Origin: Phycisphaerae bacterium | GTDB lineage: Bacteria > Planctomycetota > Phycisphaerae > JAAYCJ01 | Length of the DNA: 49,176 bases | Direction: 5' to 3' | Assembly (NCBI GenBank): GCA_012729815.1 | Contig: JAAYCJ010000175.1 | Coordinates: 1 to 49,176, forward strand | Shown: positions 34,228-44,039 of the stretch, one piece after another | Layout: the number at the start of each line of letters is the position of its first letter | Numbering within the stretch: the first letter of the stretch is position 1 | Notes under the pieces: model-generated | What the model saw: the letters and a program-made list of their open reading frames with translations, nothing else | What the model was told of the DNA's origin: nothing | Database searches by the model: none | Made by a program: the position numbers and the translations under genes

Positions 34228-35076
34228 TCAACCCTCCCGCGCCAACCGTTTCCGCGCCAAAACCACCGCATCGGGATTCACGTCGCAGCCGACCCAGCGA
34301 CGCTTCAGCCGCTTCGCCGCCACCAGCGCCGTCCCGCTCCCACAGAAGAAATCGGCCACCACGTCGCCCTCATTACTGCAACACCCGACAATCCGCTCCA
34401 ACAGCTTCAGCGGCTTCTGATCCGGATACCCCTCCCGCTCGCGACCGACCGTGCTCAAAAACGGAATCTCCCAGACATCGGTGACCGCCGGACCGCGACG
34501 ATCGAAGTACAGCCGCCCCTTCTTCGTCATCTTGTACGGCCGGCCCTCCTCGTCGTAATTCATGCCGTCCGTCCGATACTCACCCTCGCGAAGCTGATGA
34601 AACGTATGCTCGCCGAGCCGCTTGGCGTACGCCAGCACCGTCTGGTGCTTCCGCCCGAACCACTGCTTCGCCACGCCCCCCGTCCGGTAGCTCCAGATGA
34701 TCTCGTTCATGAAATTCTCGGGCCCGAAGATCCGGTCCAGCATCACCTTCACGTAGTGCACCGTCCGGTAGTCCAGGTGCACGAACAAACTGCCGCGACG
34801 GGAAAGTACGCGGTGCATCGGCCGCAGCCGCGCCTCCAGAAACTCCAGATACCCATCCAAGCCGTCCCGCCACGAATCGCCGTAGTTCGCCCCGGACGCC
34901 CCGTTCCGCCGCGCCTGCGTGCAGAACGGCGGGTCGATGTAGATCAAATCGATCGCCTCATCACCGACACGCCCCAGCAGATCGGCGCAGTCGCAGCGGA
35001 AGACCGCGTTCGCGTGGCGGGAAATCTCCACCCGTTCGGGCAGCGGATCAGAAGATCGTGTGCTCCGCGCCGCCAA
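34228..35076 (-). CDS. orphan site-specific DNA methyltransferase (beta class)
   Basis: 282 residues from TTG 35076, which starts four bases after the upstream stop; GTG 35031 is an alternative. Catalytic motif IV (LIYIDPPF, DPPF at 48-51) precedes the target-recognition region and the SAM motif I (ADFFCGSGTALVAAKRL) near the C-terminus, the order of beta-class N6-adenine/N4-cytosine methyltransferases. No restriction endonuclease gene is adjacent, so it may be a regulatory or solitary enzyme. Recognition sequence not readable. Confidence 0.9.
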   Translation of the reverse strand: MAARSTRSSDPLPERVEISRHANAVFRCDCADLLGRVGDEAIDLIYIDPPFCTQARRNGASGANYGDSWRDGLDGYLEFLEARLRPMHRVLSRRGSLFVHLDYRTVHYVKVMLDRIFGPENFMNEIIWSYRTGGVAKQWFGRKHQTVLAYAKRLGEHTFHQLREGEYRTDGMNYDEEGRPYKMTKKGRLYFDRRGPAVTDVWEIPFLSTVGREREGYPDQKPLKLLERIVGCCSNEGDVVADFFCGSGTALVAAKRLKRRWVGCDVNPDAVVLARKRLAREG

Positions 35077-35080
35077 GGGT

Positions 35081-35728
35081 CTAGACCGGAATCAGGTCGG
35101 AAACGACCTTCACAAACGCATCGATGTGATCGACCATCATCGACAGCGGAAGGATCAGCAGCACCGTCCCCGAAACGAGCATGCCGACGGCTGAGAAACC
35201 CGGCTCGGTCTCCAACCCGGTCATCCGCCGCTCCAACGCCCGGCCCACCTGGTCGGAAAACTCCCGATCGCCCCCGTTGACGTTGACCGTCACGTTCCGC
35301 AACAGCCGAAACTCGCTGATCTCCAACTCGGCCCCGCGATCCGGAACCGCAAGCCGGTCCTCACCGTCCTGGCACCCAAGACCCAGCCCCTTCAGCGCCA
35401 ACTCCAACTCGCGCCGAACCCGCTCCCGGTCGCAGTTGTACACCACCCATCCCGACCATTTCGACGGGGCAGCCAAAAAAACCACCGACACGCCGAACAC
35501 CAACGCCAACGCCGCCCACAACACCCATCCCGCGCTCGAAAGCCACAGCACCGGCCACATCAGCACCGGGAAAAACACCAGCATCAGCCCCAGCCAGTCA
35601 CGCCGGACGCTCACTACATGCACCCGCGACTGGCTGTTCACCAGCCCCAGAATGATGAAGTACAGCGCGACCGGGGCGATGTTCATCGCCACCTTCAGCA
35701 CCAAGATCACCTCGCCGGCCGATTCCAC
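35081..35728 (-). CDS. membrane protein of unknown function
   Basis: About 215 residues from GTG 35728, chosen because GGGAGGAG lies at ideal distance upstream; the longer frame would add ~36 residues without membrane character. At least three hydrophobic segments: one at the N-terminus (APVALYFIILGLV), two close together in the middle (LMLVFFPVLMWPVLWLS; VLWAALALVFGVSVVFLA), and one near the C-terminus. The loop between the third and fourth segments is soluble (about 70 residues, ELELALKGLGLGCQDGEDR). I do not recognise the family. The methyltransferase start follows four bases downstream, so the two are probably co-transcribed. Confidence 0.65.
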   Translation of the reverse strand: MESAGEVILVLKVAMNIAPVALYFIILGLVNSQSRVHVVSVRRDWLGLMLVFFPVLMWPVLWLSSAGWVLWAALALVFGVSVVFLAAPSKWSGWVVYNCDRERVRRELELALKGLGLGCQDGEDRLAVPDRGAELEISEFRLLRNVTVNVNGGDREFSDQVGRALERRMTGLETEPGFSAVGMLVSGTVLLILPLSMMVDHIDAFVKVVSDLIPV

Positions 35729-35973
35729 TCCATCTCCTCCCTGACTGACCACATGGCAGGCCGCGATCCTCGACGGCCGCCCGCCACAAACGCAAACCGC
35801 GTCGCGGCAACCACTTAGATCATATAACCACTCCAAGCTCGGCGAAGCGACCTCACCAGGCCAACTCCACCGTCCCCTGCGATCCGCTCCTCCAAAGACT
35901 CCACTGATACTCTACCAGAATTAACGGAAAAGCGCAATATTTTTCTTGAGTTGACCTCGGACAAGCTAACCGC

Positions 35974-38625
35974 CTAGCCGACAACCGTCTCCGCAACGTT
36001 CCAGCCGCTGAGGGTCATCCGGCTCCACTGACCCCGCACCGCAATCCGGCGGGTCTCACCGGGCACCAGGCACAACCAATTGTCGCTCAGCAAAACGTAC
36101 TCGTCCAGCGGCACCTCCAACCACACGCCGAACGCGACCACCTTGCCGGTGTTGGCCAACGTGATCCGCTCCGGCGACGCCTCGACCTTCACCTCGGCTG
36201 CGGCAAGCTCCCGCATCGGCGCCAGCGGGTACTTCTCGCCGGTCGAATGGGCCGACCAGTGGTGCGACACTTCGACCCCGGAACCGTCGGTCAGCACGCT
36301 GTAGAGCATAAACACCCCTTGCGGAAGCTTCGCCGCCGGCACCACGACACTATCCCAATGGGCGGGCGACTCCGGCTTGATGGCGACCGGCTTTGTGTTC
36401 TCGAACACCACGTCGCCCGCCGCCGAGAGCACCTTCGTGGTCACCGTGCCCTCGAAAGCCTTCGGCAGCGCATTGTGACCCCAAATCTCCGCTGCGAACT
36501 CCGCCCGGCCGCCCCACGCGATCGTCTCATACTTGGCCGACACGTGCACCGGCCGGTTGGCCCGGGCCAGCGCGAAATACGCCGGCTTCGGCTGAAGGTA
36601 GTAATCCACGCTGCACGTGTCGCAAACGTTCGGCCACGGCTCAGCGAAGTGCCACGGCATCGCCCCCGAACACCGCCACTTGCGGCGACGATGCGACTCC
36701 ATCGCGTACCGCAGCCCCTCCGCCTGACCGTACTGGCTGGCCCGAACGTACGTGGCCAAGTCGTCCACCTTGCCGAACAGCTCCTCCGCCCGCCAGGTGT
36801 TCGACGCCGTCCACATCCGCCCGTGATGCCACGCCACCGTGTTCGTCTTGTCCATCGGCCACCGGTGCGACTCCGGCACAAACGCCTCGATCGCCCGCAC
36901 CGACGCCGAACCGTCACAGCCGTACTCCGCGTGCAGCATCATGTCAACCGTGTTGAAAAACCGGTAGTGTTCCACCGGTCCCATGTTCATCCACCCGCCG
37001 TGCACGTCGTGCATCTCGCCCACGTAGTCAAACGATGCGTTCTCCCACGGTCCGCTGCCCGATGCCGGCAGCCAGTGCCGGTCCGGGTCCAGCCGGTTGA
37101 CACACTCCTTGATCGCCGCCAGCGTCGGATGCTCGCTCGTCAGCGGCAGCCACGGCAGGCCGCCCACGTTCGTCTTGTACCCTTCCCAACCCGCGACCTC
37201 CGGCCGCAGCACGTTCCCCTGCCGATCGACCACGTCGCCGCGAACGCACAGCTCATTCCCGCCGCACCAGATCGCCAGCGACGGATGGTTCCGGCACTGC
37301 GGAATCACCTGTTCCGCCTCGTTCTTAAGCAACTGAATGTACCGCGGATCGGTCGACGGATGATTGTCGATGCAGCAGGACGACATGAACGTCTCCTGCC
37401 AGACCAGGATGCCGAATTGGTCGCACAGGTCGTAGAACTCCGGCCGCTCGACCAGTCCGCCGCCCCAAACCCGCAGCAGCACACAGTGCGCCTCACGGGC
37501 CAGCTCCAGCCGACGGCGATACGCCTCCAGATGCCGCCGCCCGTAAAGCTGCCGGATCGGCGCCCAGTTCCAACCCTTCAAAAACACCCGCACGCCGTTG
37601 ACCTTCGCGCAGTACGGCAGCGCATCGTCCGGCGCCCCGTCGTTACGCACCCATTCCAGCTTCCGCAATCCCACCGGCACAGCCGTCTCATCCAGCCGCC
37701 CGCCCTTTGCATCGAGCAATGTACAGGCCAACCGATACACCGGCTGCTCGCCGAACCCGTTCGGCCACCACAACTGCGGATCGGGAACCTCCAGCCGCGC
37801 CTTCAAGCCGTTCTTCCCAGCCTGCAGCGACGCATCAAGATCGTGCGAAACGACCTTCCCGCCGTCGAGGCTCAGCTCCAGCCGCGCCCGCGCGTCCACC
37901 GGCCGCTCCGCCCAAACTGTCACCTCCACCTCCACTGAAGCCGTCGGACCGGCCGGATCGACCACCGGACGGGCGAAAACGTCCGCCACGTGCGCCGCCC
38001 CACGGAAAACCAGCCAAACGTCCTTCCAGATCCCCAGCGGCACCAGGCGCGTGCACCAGTCCCACCCGTACGCGAACCGCGCCTTGAGCGTCCGGACCAG
38101 GCTCGTCCGACCCCACTGGCACTGCTCGTCCGGAGCGTGCTGCACCGTCACCACCAGCATGTTCCTGCCGCCAAACTTCACCCGGTCCGTGATGTCGAAC
38201 TCGAAGGGCGTCCACGCGCTCTCGTGATACCCCAGCCACTGGCCGTTGAGCGACACGTGACACGCGTAGTCCACCCCGTCGAAGCGAAGGATGACCCTCT
38301 CCATCGGATCGGCGGGCTTTTCGACGCTGAACGTCCTGACGTAGACCCAGTCTCGCTGATACGTCCACTCGCACGCCCGGCTGTTGAGGCCATAGTTCGG
38401 GTCGGGGATCAGCCCGGCGTCGATCGCGTCGCTCTGAACGTCGCCCGGAACCACCGCCGGAATCCACTCCGGTGTCTGCAACTCACCCAAAGCCCCCACG
38501 TTGATGCCCGATGCCGGGTTGTACTCGCTGGGCAGACAGTGCGTGACCCGCCAGTCGCTTCCACTCAGGCAGATTTCCTTCCACTCCGATCCCGTTACCG
38601 CTTTCTGTGCCGACGGCTTTTTCAT
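35974..38625 (-). CDS. GH2 beta-mannosidase-like glycosidase
   Basis: About 883 residues from ATG 38625, preceded by AGGA; 17 extra residues upstream are possible. Sugar-binding jelly-roll with SWDW-like opening (GSDWRVTHCLPSEYN; VVPGDVQSDAIDAGLI; CHVSLNGQWLGYHESAWTPF), Ig-like domain, then TIM barrel with acid/base Glu in LAIWCGGNELC and nucleophile Glu in LHAEYGCDGSASVR, plus VWGGGLVERPEFYDLCD. These match the mannosidase branch of GH2. No signal peptide, so cytoplasmic, acting on imported oligosaccharides. A C-terminal beta domain is present (GVWLEVPLDEYVLLSDN). The SGNH hydrolase gene lies just upstream, likely co-transcribed. Confidence 0.92.
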   Translation of the reverse strand: MKKPSAQKAVTGSEWKEICLSGSDWRVTHCLPSEYNPASGINVGALGELQTPEWIPAVVPGDVQSDAIDAGLIPDPNYGLNSRACEWTYQRDWVYVRTFSVEKPADPMERVILRFDGVDYACHVSLNGQWLGYHESAWTPFEFDITDRVKFGGRNMLVVTVQHAPDEQCQWGRTSLVRTLKARFAYGWDWCTRLVPLGIWKDVWLVFRGAAHVADVFARPVVDPAGPTASVEVEVTVWAERPVDARARLELSLDGGKVVSHDLDASLQAGKNGLKARLEVPDPQLWWPNGFGEQPVYRLACTLLDAKGGRLDETAVPVGLRKLEWVRNDGAPDDALPYCAKVNGVRVFLKGWNWAPIRQLYGRRHLEAYRRRLELAREAHCVLLRVWGGGLVERPEFYDLCDQFGILVWQETFMSSCCIDNHPSTDPRYIQLLKNEAEQVIPQCRNHPSLAIWCGGNELCVRGDVVDRQGNVLRPEVAGWEGYKTNVGGLPWLPLTSEHPTLAAIKECVNRLDPDRHWLPASGSGPWENASFDYVGEMHDVHGGWMNMGPVEHYRFFNTVDMMLHAEYGCDGSASVRAIEAFVPESHRWPMDKTNTVAWHHGRMWTASNTWRAEELFGKVDDLATYVRASQYGQAEGLRYAMESHRRRKWRCSGAMPWHFAEPWPNVCDTCSVDYYLQPKPAYFALARANRPVHVSAKYETIAWGGRAEFAAEIWGHNALPKAFEGTVTTKVLSAAGDVVFENTKPVAIKPESPAHWDSVVVPAAKLPQGVFMLYSVLTDGSGVEVSHHWSAHSTGEKYPLAPMRELAAAEVKVEASPERITLANTGKVVAFGVWLEVPLDEYVLLSDNWLCLVPGETRRIAVRGQWSRMTLSGWNVAETVVG

Positions 38626-38672
38626 GCGTGTTCCTGGTATAACAATGATCCTGTCAAACCAATGGCAATCGA

Positions 38673-39296
38673 TCAATCCGCGATATCGCCCAGCGTCCGG
38701 CGGATCACCTCCGCCACCGCCTGGCCCTGCACGCGGCGACCCTTCTCGACGTAATGGTACGAATCCTCCGAACGCAAATCCGCCCGGCCGACCACCAGAC
38801 CGTACAGGTCGTCGATCGGAATCCCCGCCTCCCGCATAATCTCGGCTGCCATCCGGTTCCGTGCCACCACCCGCGGATTCCGCTCCTCGCAGAGCTTGCC
38901 CATATCGCCCGCTGCGCTGATCGGCGTCGACGACGCCCAGATCAGCCGCGCATCGCCCGCCAGATCCCGCAACACCCGCACGTACTCCCGCAGCCCCTGC
39001 CGATAACCCTCGTCGTCCAGATGCCAGCCGTGCAGCCCGTTGTTGAAATGCACGATCGCGTGACGATACCCCTCCATCACGTACCGCGTCTCCTTGATGA
39101 TGGCCGGATCGTCGATCGCCTTCGACGTCGCCAGCATATCGACGTTCACCACCCCCTCAAGCTCCTCAACCACCACCGGATGATACCCAGCCACAATCGA
39201 ATCGCCGATCAGAAGCACCCGCCGCCGCATCCGGTCCGGAGCGTCCTGCCACCGAAAATTGCACCACTCGATCGTCTCTCTCGTCGGTTCCTGCAT
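38673..39296 (-). CDS. SGNH/GDSL-like hydrolase (probable sugar esterase)
   Basis: 207 residues. Nucleophile Ser33 in LLIGDSIVAG (block I) and Asp178/His181 (EDSYHYVEKG) near the C-terminus complete the catalytic set; the Gly and Asn blocks II-III are represented by HFNNGLHGWHL. No signal peptide. The gene ends 48 bases before the GH2 mannosidase start on the same strand, so the two probably form an operon: deacetylation of a sugar followed by cleavage. Preferred ester not known. Confidence 0.83.
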   Translation of the reverse strand: MQEPTRETIEWCNFRWQDAPDRMRRRVLLIGDSIVAGYHPVVVEELEGVVNVDMLATSKAIDDPAIIKETRYVMEGYRHAIVHFNNGLHGWHLDDEGYRQGLREYVRVLRDLAGDARLIWASSTPISAAGDMGKLCEERNPRVVARNRMAAEIMREAGIPIDDLYGLVVGRADLRSEDSYHYVEKGRRVQGQAVAEVIRRTLGDIAD

Positions 39297-39422
39297 CTCC
39301 CGTCACCTTTCCTCCGCGGTCGCCGCCGCGATTTGCACGACATTGATACTGAACTTCCCACAAAAAGTAAAGCCGCCGCCGAAATCCGCGCCTTGCCGGC
39401 AGATTCTCTTGCCGAAGCGCTA

Positions 39423-39450
39423 TTGGCTTCCACCGGCGTCTGCGTAGAAT
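39423..39450 (+). promoter_or_regulatory. promoter of the GH4 gene
   Basis: TTGGCT (39423-39428), 16 bases, TAGAAT (39445-39450). It lies in the divergent region between the SGNH hydrolase and GH4 genes, 34 bases before the GH4 start. Confidence 0.5.
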
Positions 39451-39483
39451 ATGCCGAATATCCTACAGTGGAAAGGACCAATC

Positions 39484-40800
39484 GTGGCCAAAATCGTGAT
39501 GATCGGCGGCGGAAGCTACAACTGGATGCCCCACCTGGTCCGGGACATGGTCGTCAGGCCCGAACTGGCCGGCTCCGAGCTGTGGCTCGTCGATATCGAC
39601 AAAAAGGCCCTCAGCGACCTCGAAAAGTACTGCCAAGCCCTGCTCACCCGCGTCAGGAACGACTGGACGGTCCACGCCACGACCGACCGCGACCAGGCCC
39701 TGCCCAAAGCCGATTTCGTCGTCATCACCATCTCCACCGGCGGCCTCGAGGCCATGCGCCCCGACCTGGAAATCCCATACAAGTACGGGATCTTCCAGCC
39801 CGTCGGCGACACCGTCGGCCCGGGCGGAATCTCCCGCGCCCTGCGCAACGTCCCCGTCTTCGTCGGCTTCGCCAAGAGCATCACCAAACACTGCCCGAAG
39901 GCCTGGGTCTTCAACCTCACCAACCCGATGACCGTCCTGACCCAGGTCCTCTGCGAGCACGGCTGCAAGACCGTCGGCCTCTGCCACGAACTCTACGGCC
40001 TCTGGGGCTGGCTCCGCGGCAAGTGCAAATGCGAGTGGGACGACGTCTGCCTCGAAGTGGCCGGACTTAACCATTTCGCCTTCATCCTCTCCGCCCGATA
40101 CCGACATCGCGACTGCTTCGGACTCTTCCGCAAGCTCGCAGCCGACCCGCTGAACCACATGCTCAGACCCAACCTCAACCTCACCCACGCCGAAACCCAC
40201 GGCGTCTTCGTCTTCATGTGCGAGTTCTTCCGCCGGACCGGCTTCATGCTCTATCCCGGCGACCGCCACACCAGCGAATTCGTTCCCAATGTCCTCACCA
40301 GGGAAACCGGCTACGGCAAGGCGTACAACATCAAGCTGACCCGCATCAAGGACCGCTACAGGTGGCTCAACGACTCCAAAAAACGCACCTGGGACCTGAC
40401 GCGCCACCCGGAGAAGATCAGCCTCGAACCGTCCCGCGAAGCCGTCTCCGCCCTCATGGTCTCTCTCACTACCGGCAAGCCCGTCGTCGAGGTCGTCAAC
40501 CTGCCCAACGCCGGACAGATCCAGAACCTGCCTCTCGGCGTGGTCGTCGAGACCATGGCCACCGTCACCGCCGACCGGATCTCCCCGCACACCGTCGGCC
40601 CTCTGCCCGACGAACTGGCCGTCCTGCTCACCCCGCACGCGATCCGGGTCAACATGACCATCCGCGCCGCCCTCACCGGCGACCGCGACCTCGCCCAACA
40701 GGTCATGGCCGCCGACCCGCTCGTCCGCGACTGGAGCACCGCCGGCGAACTTCTCGACAAACTGATCAAGGCCAATAAAAAGCACCTGCCCCAATTCTGA
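39484..40800 (+). CDS. glycoside hydrolase family 4 enzyme (NAD- and metal-dependent)
   Basis: 438 residues from GTG 39484, preceded by AAAGGA. GH4 hallmarks: N-terminal nucleotide-binding loop (IVMIGGGSYNWMPHLVRDM, LWLVDIDKKAL), the VVITISTGGLEAMRPD stretch, the VFNLTNPMTVLTQ motif, and a metal-binding LCHELYG Cys-His pair. The family cleaves by an oxidation-elimination route with NAD+ and Mn2+. The Cys-His form and surrounding sequence fit alpha-galacturonidase or alpha-glucosidase rather than 6-phospho-glucosidases; the exact substrate is inference. The next gene begins 14 bases after this stop. Confidence 0.9.
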   Translation: MAKIVMIGGGSYNWMPHLVRDMVVRPELAGSELWLVDIDKKALSDLEKYCQALLTRVRNDWTVHATTDRDQALPKADFVVITISTGGLEAMRPDLEIPYKYGIFQPVGDTVGPGGISRALRNVPVFVGFAKSITKHCPKAWVFNLTNPMTVLTQVLCEHGCKTVGLCHELYGLWGWLRGKCKCEWDDVCLEVAGLNHFAFILSARYRHRDCFGLFRKLAADPLNHMLRPNLNLTHAETHGVFVFMCEFFRRTGFMLYPGDRHTSEFVPNVLTRETGYGKAYNIKLTRIKDRYRWLNDSKKRTWDLTRHPEKISLEPSREAVSALMVSLTTGKPVVEVVNLPNAGQIQNLPLGVVVETMATVTADRISPHTVGPLPDELAVLLTPHAIRVNMTIRAALTGDRDLAQQVMAADPLVRDWSTAGELLDKLIKANKKHLPQF

Positions 40801-40813
40801 CCCGGATGCCGCC

Positions 40814-43800
40814 ATGGACATAGACCCCAAAAAACCAGTTCCACCGTCCGCGAATCCCACAGCCGACTCCGCCGCCCAGCGGCTGCCGGGACTGACCTAC
40901 TGGCCCGAAGGCGACGCCATCGTCGTCCGCAACGGCGACGTCTGGGACAACCGCCCACTCTACGCCAACGGCCGATACGCATTCTTCAAAGCCGGTGAGA
41001 TGCCCTCGCTGGCCGGCCCAACCGGCAGGCTCTGCCTCGCCGTCAGCCGTGGTGAGACGCGCGTACCGCTCCACCACTTCGCTGAGCGGGTGGCCCGCTA
41101 CCGCCCAGCCCGGATGGAATGGGAAATGACCGATCCGCGTCTGCCCGGATTGACCGTGCGCCTGCTCGCCACCACCCTCGTCGACGCCAGCGGGTTCACC
41201 GCCCAGCTCACCGTCGACGAAGCAAAGCCCGGCGACACCGCCGGTTGGTGCATCCTGCCGCCAACGCCGGGACAGGCCACCCGCCAGGCCGACGGCTTGC
41301 GGTTCGATCGCATGCTCGGCCGCTTCTCCGCCGCCGTCGACAAGTGGGAGCCTTTCGCCTTCGAACTGCCCGATGGCATGGGCGAGGCCGCTGCCGGTGT
41401 CGCCAAAGATGGCCTGGTGGCATGGATCCCGTTGACGCCCGGCCAACCACAGTTCGTCGCCGTGGCCGCCGATGAGGATGATCTCTACTTCAAACGCCCC
41501 CTGGACCCGGCCTCCGTGGCCGACCCAGCCGACGCCTTCGCCGAGGGTCTCGCCCGCGCCCAGGCCATAGGACAACGCGTAATCGTCGAGACGCCCGACC
41601 CGTACTTCAATGCCGCCGTGCCGGCCTCCTGCGCCGCCGTTGACGGCATCTACGTCGAACCCGCCTTCGCCCACGGCGGGTCGGCCTGGCGGCTCCGCTT
41701 TCCCGGCTGGCGCGTCATGGGCGGCGCGACCGCCTACGGCTGGCACGACCGCGTGGCCAAAGCCCTGGAGCATTTCGACAAATTCCAGGTCAAACGAGAC
41801 AACGCCAAAACGGCGCCCACACCCTCCGAAGACGGCTGCGAACAGGCCGAAAACTCGCGATTCTACGGCGCGGGCTTCCTCGGATACGAAGGCTGCGGAC
41901 CCAGATCGCTCTACAATTTCCAGACCCAGTTCTTCGATGAATGCATCCGCGACTGGCGGGCCACCGGCAACCCGTCATTCGAACAGCGGTTGCTTCCCAT
42001 GCTGGAACTCCACCTCGACTGGTGCAAAGCGTGCTTCGACCCCGACGACGACGGCCTCTACGAGAGCTTCAACAACACCTGGCCCAGCGACTCGGTCTGG
42101 TTCAACGGCGGCGCCACGCCGGAGCAATCCGCCTACGTCCACTACGCCCGCCGAGCCGCCGCCGACATGCGCTGTCGCGCCGGCGACCATGCCGAAGCCG
42201 CCGAACACCTCGCCCAAGCCGACAAGATCCGCCAAGCCATGAACGCCGCCCTGTGGCTCAGCGACAAGGGCCAGTTTGCCTCCTTCATCGAACAGGGCGG
42301 CCATCGCCGGGCCCACGACGACGCATGGGTCTATGCCCAGCACGTCCCCATCGAAGCCGGCCTTACCACCCCGCAGCAGACCTGGCAGGCCATGTACTAC
42401 ACCGAATGGGCCATGGAACGTTTCATACTGCCCTACGGCGGCGAAATGCGCCAAACCTCCAACTGGGTGCCCGGAAAATGGTCCGTCCGCGAACTCTACC
42501 ACGGCGACAACTTCGCCATGGCCCTGGGCTACTTCCTCGGCGGCCAGGGCGACGACGGCTGGAACCTCCTGCGCGGCACGATGCTCCAGACCATGTACGG
42601 CGATCCGCAACCCAAATCCGGCTTCCATTTCCCCGGCGGCCAACGCTCCGGCTCGCCCAACATCCGCTCGCCCGGCGGCCTGAGCCATCCGGACTGCGCC
42701 ATCGATTTCTCCGACCTGTCCACAATGTTCTGCCGGGCGACCGTCGAAGGCCTCTTCGGCTATCGACCCGATTATCCCAACAACCTCGTCCGCCTCGCTC
42801 CATCCTTCCCGTCCGCATGGACCCGCGCCGCCATCCGCACCCCGGACTTCTCACTGTCCTACCGGCAGGAAGGCGAAACCGACCTCTACCAGCTCACCCT
42901 AACGCAATCGGCAACCGTCGAATTCCGCGTACCGGTCCGAGCCAACAAGGTCAAACACGTCACCGTCAACGGCCAACCGGCCAGGTGGGACATCGAGCCA
43001 TGGGCCGGATGCGCCATGCTGACCGTCACAATGGAAACCTGCGACAAGGCCGATCTCGCCGTCGAGCTTGCCGGACGCACCGGTCAACTGCCCTATCTTA
43101 CCGCCGAGCGGCACGATGGCCGTCCCGGCCATCACCTCGCCATCGACAGGATCGACGGCGATGTCCCCCGCTATCAGCTCGCCAAAGTCAACGTGCCCGA
43201 ACCGCCTGGACCGCCAACCCTCCGCCAGGCCCCAGTAGACGCGACCTGGAAACTGATCGACATCTCAAGCCGCCTCAACGGCGACGTGCAAACCATCTTC
43301 AAACAGGACTACCGCTCACCGCGCCCAAACACCGTCTCCATGCGCATCGGTTACGACGGCTACAGCGCCTGGACCTTCAAGCACTGGGACCTCGCGCCGC
43401 CGGAGATCAAGCTCGCCACCCCCAGCCGCCCGGTCACCACGCCGCAGAACGTGCCCTTCGCCGCCCTGGGTGACCAGAAGAACATCGCCTTCACCTCGTT
43501 ATGGGACAACTGGCCCCGCTCGGTGACAATGCCGGTCAACGCCGCTGGCGAAGCCCTCTGGCTCCTCGTGTGCGGATCGACCAACCCCATGCAGGGCCGC
43601 ATCGCCAACGCCGTCCTGCGGTTCAATTACGCCGACGGCTGCCAGGAAACGCTCGAACTCATACCGCCGCTGAACTTCTGGTCCCTCTGCCATTTCGGCG
43701 GCCAGGACTATGACTACCACCGCGACGCCTTCTCGCTGCCCAAAGACCCGCCGCCGCACGTCCAACTCGGCGAAAACTGCCGCGCGATGGTCTACGGCTG

Positions 43801-43915
43801 GCCTCTCCGCCCCAACATTCAACTCGCGGATGTGACCCTGGAAACCCTCTCGCAGGAAGTGGTCATCGGCCTGATGGGCGCAAGCGTCATGAACCCGATA
43901 CCCCGTTCCGGCTGA
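40814..43915 (+). CDS. large six-hairpin glycosidase-like protein (resembles DUF4450)
   Basis: 1033 residues, no signal peptide. The N-terminal ~270 residues are a beta-rich domain (PGLTYWPEGDAIVVRNG). The middle has the pattern of an (alpha/alpha)6 barrel of six-hairpin glycosidases (FDPDDDGLYESFNNTWPSDS, then SAYVHYARRAAADM, then FILPYGGEMRQTSNWVPGKW). This is followed by beta domains (LVRLAPSFPSAWTRAAIRTP; VTVNGQPARWDIEPWAG). I associate this pattern with proteins named DUF4450, but only the superfamily is secure. Directly downstream of GH4 (13 bases), so the two should cooperate in degrading one oligosaccharide. Confidence 0.72.
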   Translation: MDIDPKKPVPPSANPTADSAAQRLPGLTYWPEGDAIVVRNGDVWDNRPLYANGRYAFFKAGEMPSLAGPTGRLCLAVSRGETRVPLHHFAERVARYRPARMEWEMTDPRLPGLTVRLLATTLVDASGFTAQLTVDEAKPGDTAGWCILPPTPGQATRQADGLRFDRMLGRFSAAVDKWEPFAFELPDGMGEAAAGVAKDGLVAWIPLTPGQPQFVAVAADEDDLYFKRPLDPASVADPADAFAEGLARAQAIGQRVIVETPDPYFNAAVPASCAAVDGIYVEPAFAHGGSAWRLRFPGWRVMGGATAYGWHDRVAKALEHFDKFQVKRDNAKTAPTPSEDGCEQAENSRFYGAGFLGYEGCGPRSLYNFQTQFFDECIRDWRATGNPSFEQRLLPMLELHLDWCKACFDPDDDGLYESFNNTWPSDSVWFNGGATPEQSAYVHYARRAAADMRCRAGDHAEAAEHLAQADKIRQAMNAALWLSDKGQFASFIEQGGHRRAHDDAWVYAQHVPIEAGLTTPQQTWQAMYYTEWAMERFILPYGGEMRQTSNWVPGKWSVRELYHGDNFAMALGYFLGGQGDDGWNLLRGTMLQTMYGDPQPKSGFHFPGGQRSGSPNIRSPGGLSHPDCAIDFSDLSTMFCRATVEGLFGYRPDYPNNLVRLAPSFPSAWTRAAIRTPDFSLSYRQEGETDLYQLTLTQSATVEFRVPVRANKVKHVTVNGQPARWDIEPWAGCAMLTVTMETCDKADLAVELAGRTGQLPYLTAERHDGRPGHHLAIDRIDGDVPRYQLAKVNVPEPPGPPTLRQAPVDATWKLIDISSRLNGDVQTIFKQDYRSPRPNTVSMRIGYDGYSAWTFKHWDLAPPEIKLATPSRPVTTPQNVPFAALGDQKNIAFTSLWDNWPRSVTMPVNAAGEALWLLVCGSTNPMQGRIANAVLRFNYADGCQETLELIPPLNFWSLCHFGGQDYDYHRDAFSLPKDPPPHVQLGENCRAMVYGWPLRPNIQLADVTLETLSQEVVIGLMGASVMNPIPRSG

Positions 43916-43950
43916 GGAACACAAAACCCCACGGACGTGCTGAAGCAGAA

Positions 43951-44039
<89 letters not shown>

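Noticed and set aside
36247-37938. Plus-strand frame of 563 residues, rich in Arg, His and Pro
   Set aside because: Antisense to the GH2 mannosidase; composition is what a GC-rich antisense frame gives.
41941-43473. Plus-strand frame of 510 residues rich in Arg and Pro
   Set aside because: Out-of-frame shadow of the six-hairpin glycosidase, which has a continuous 1033-residue frame.
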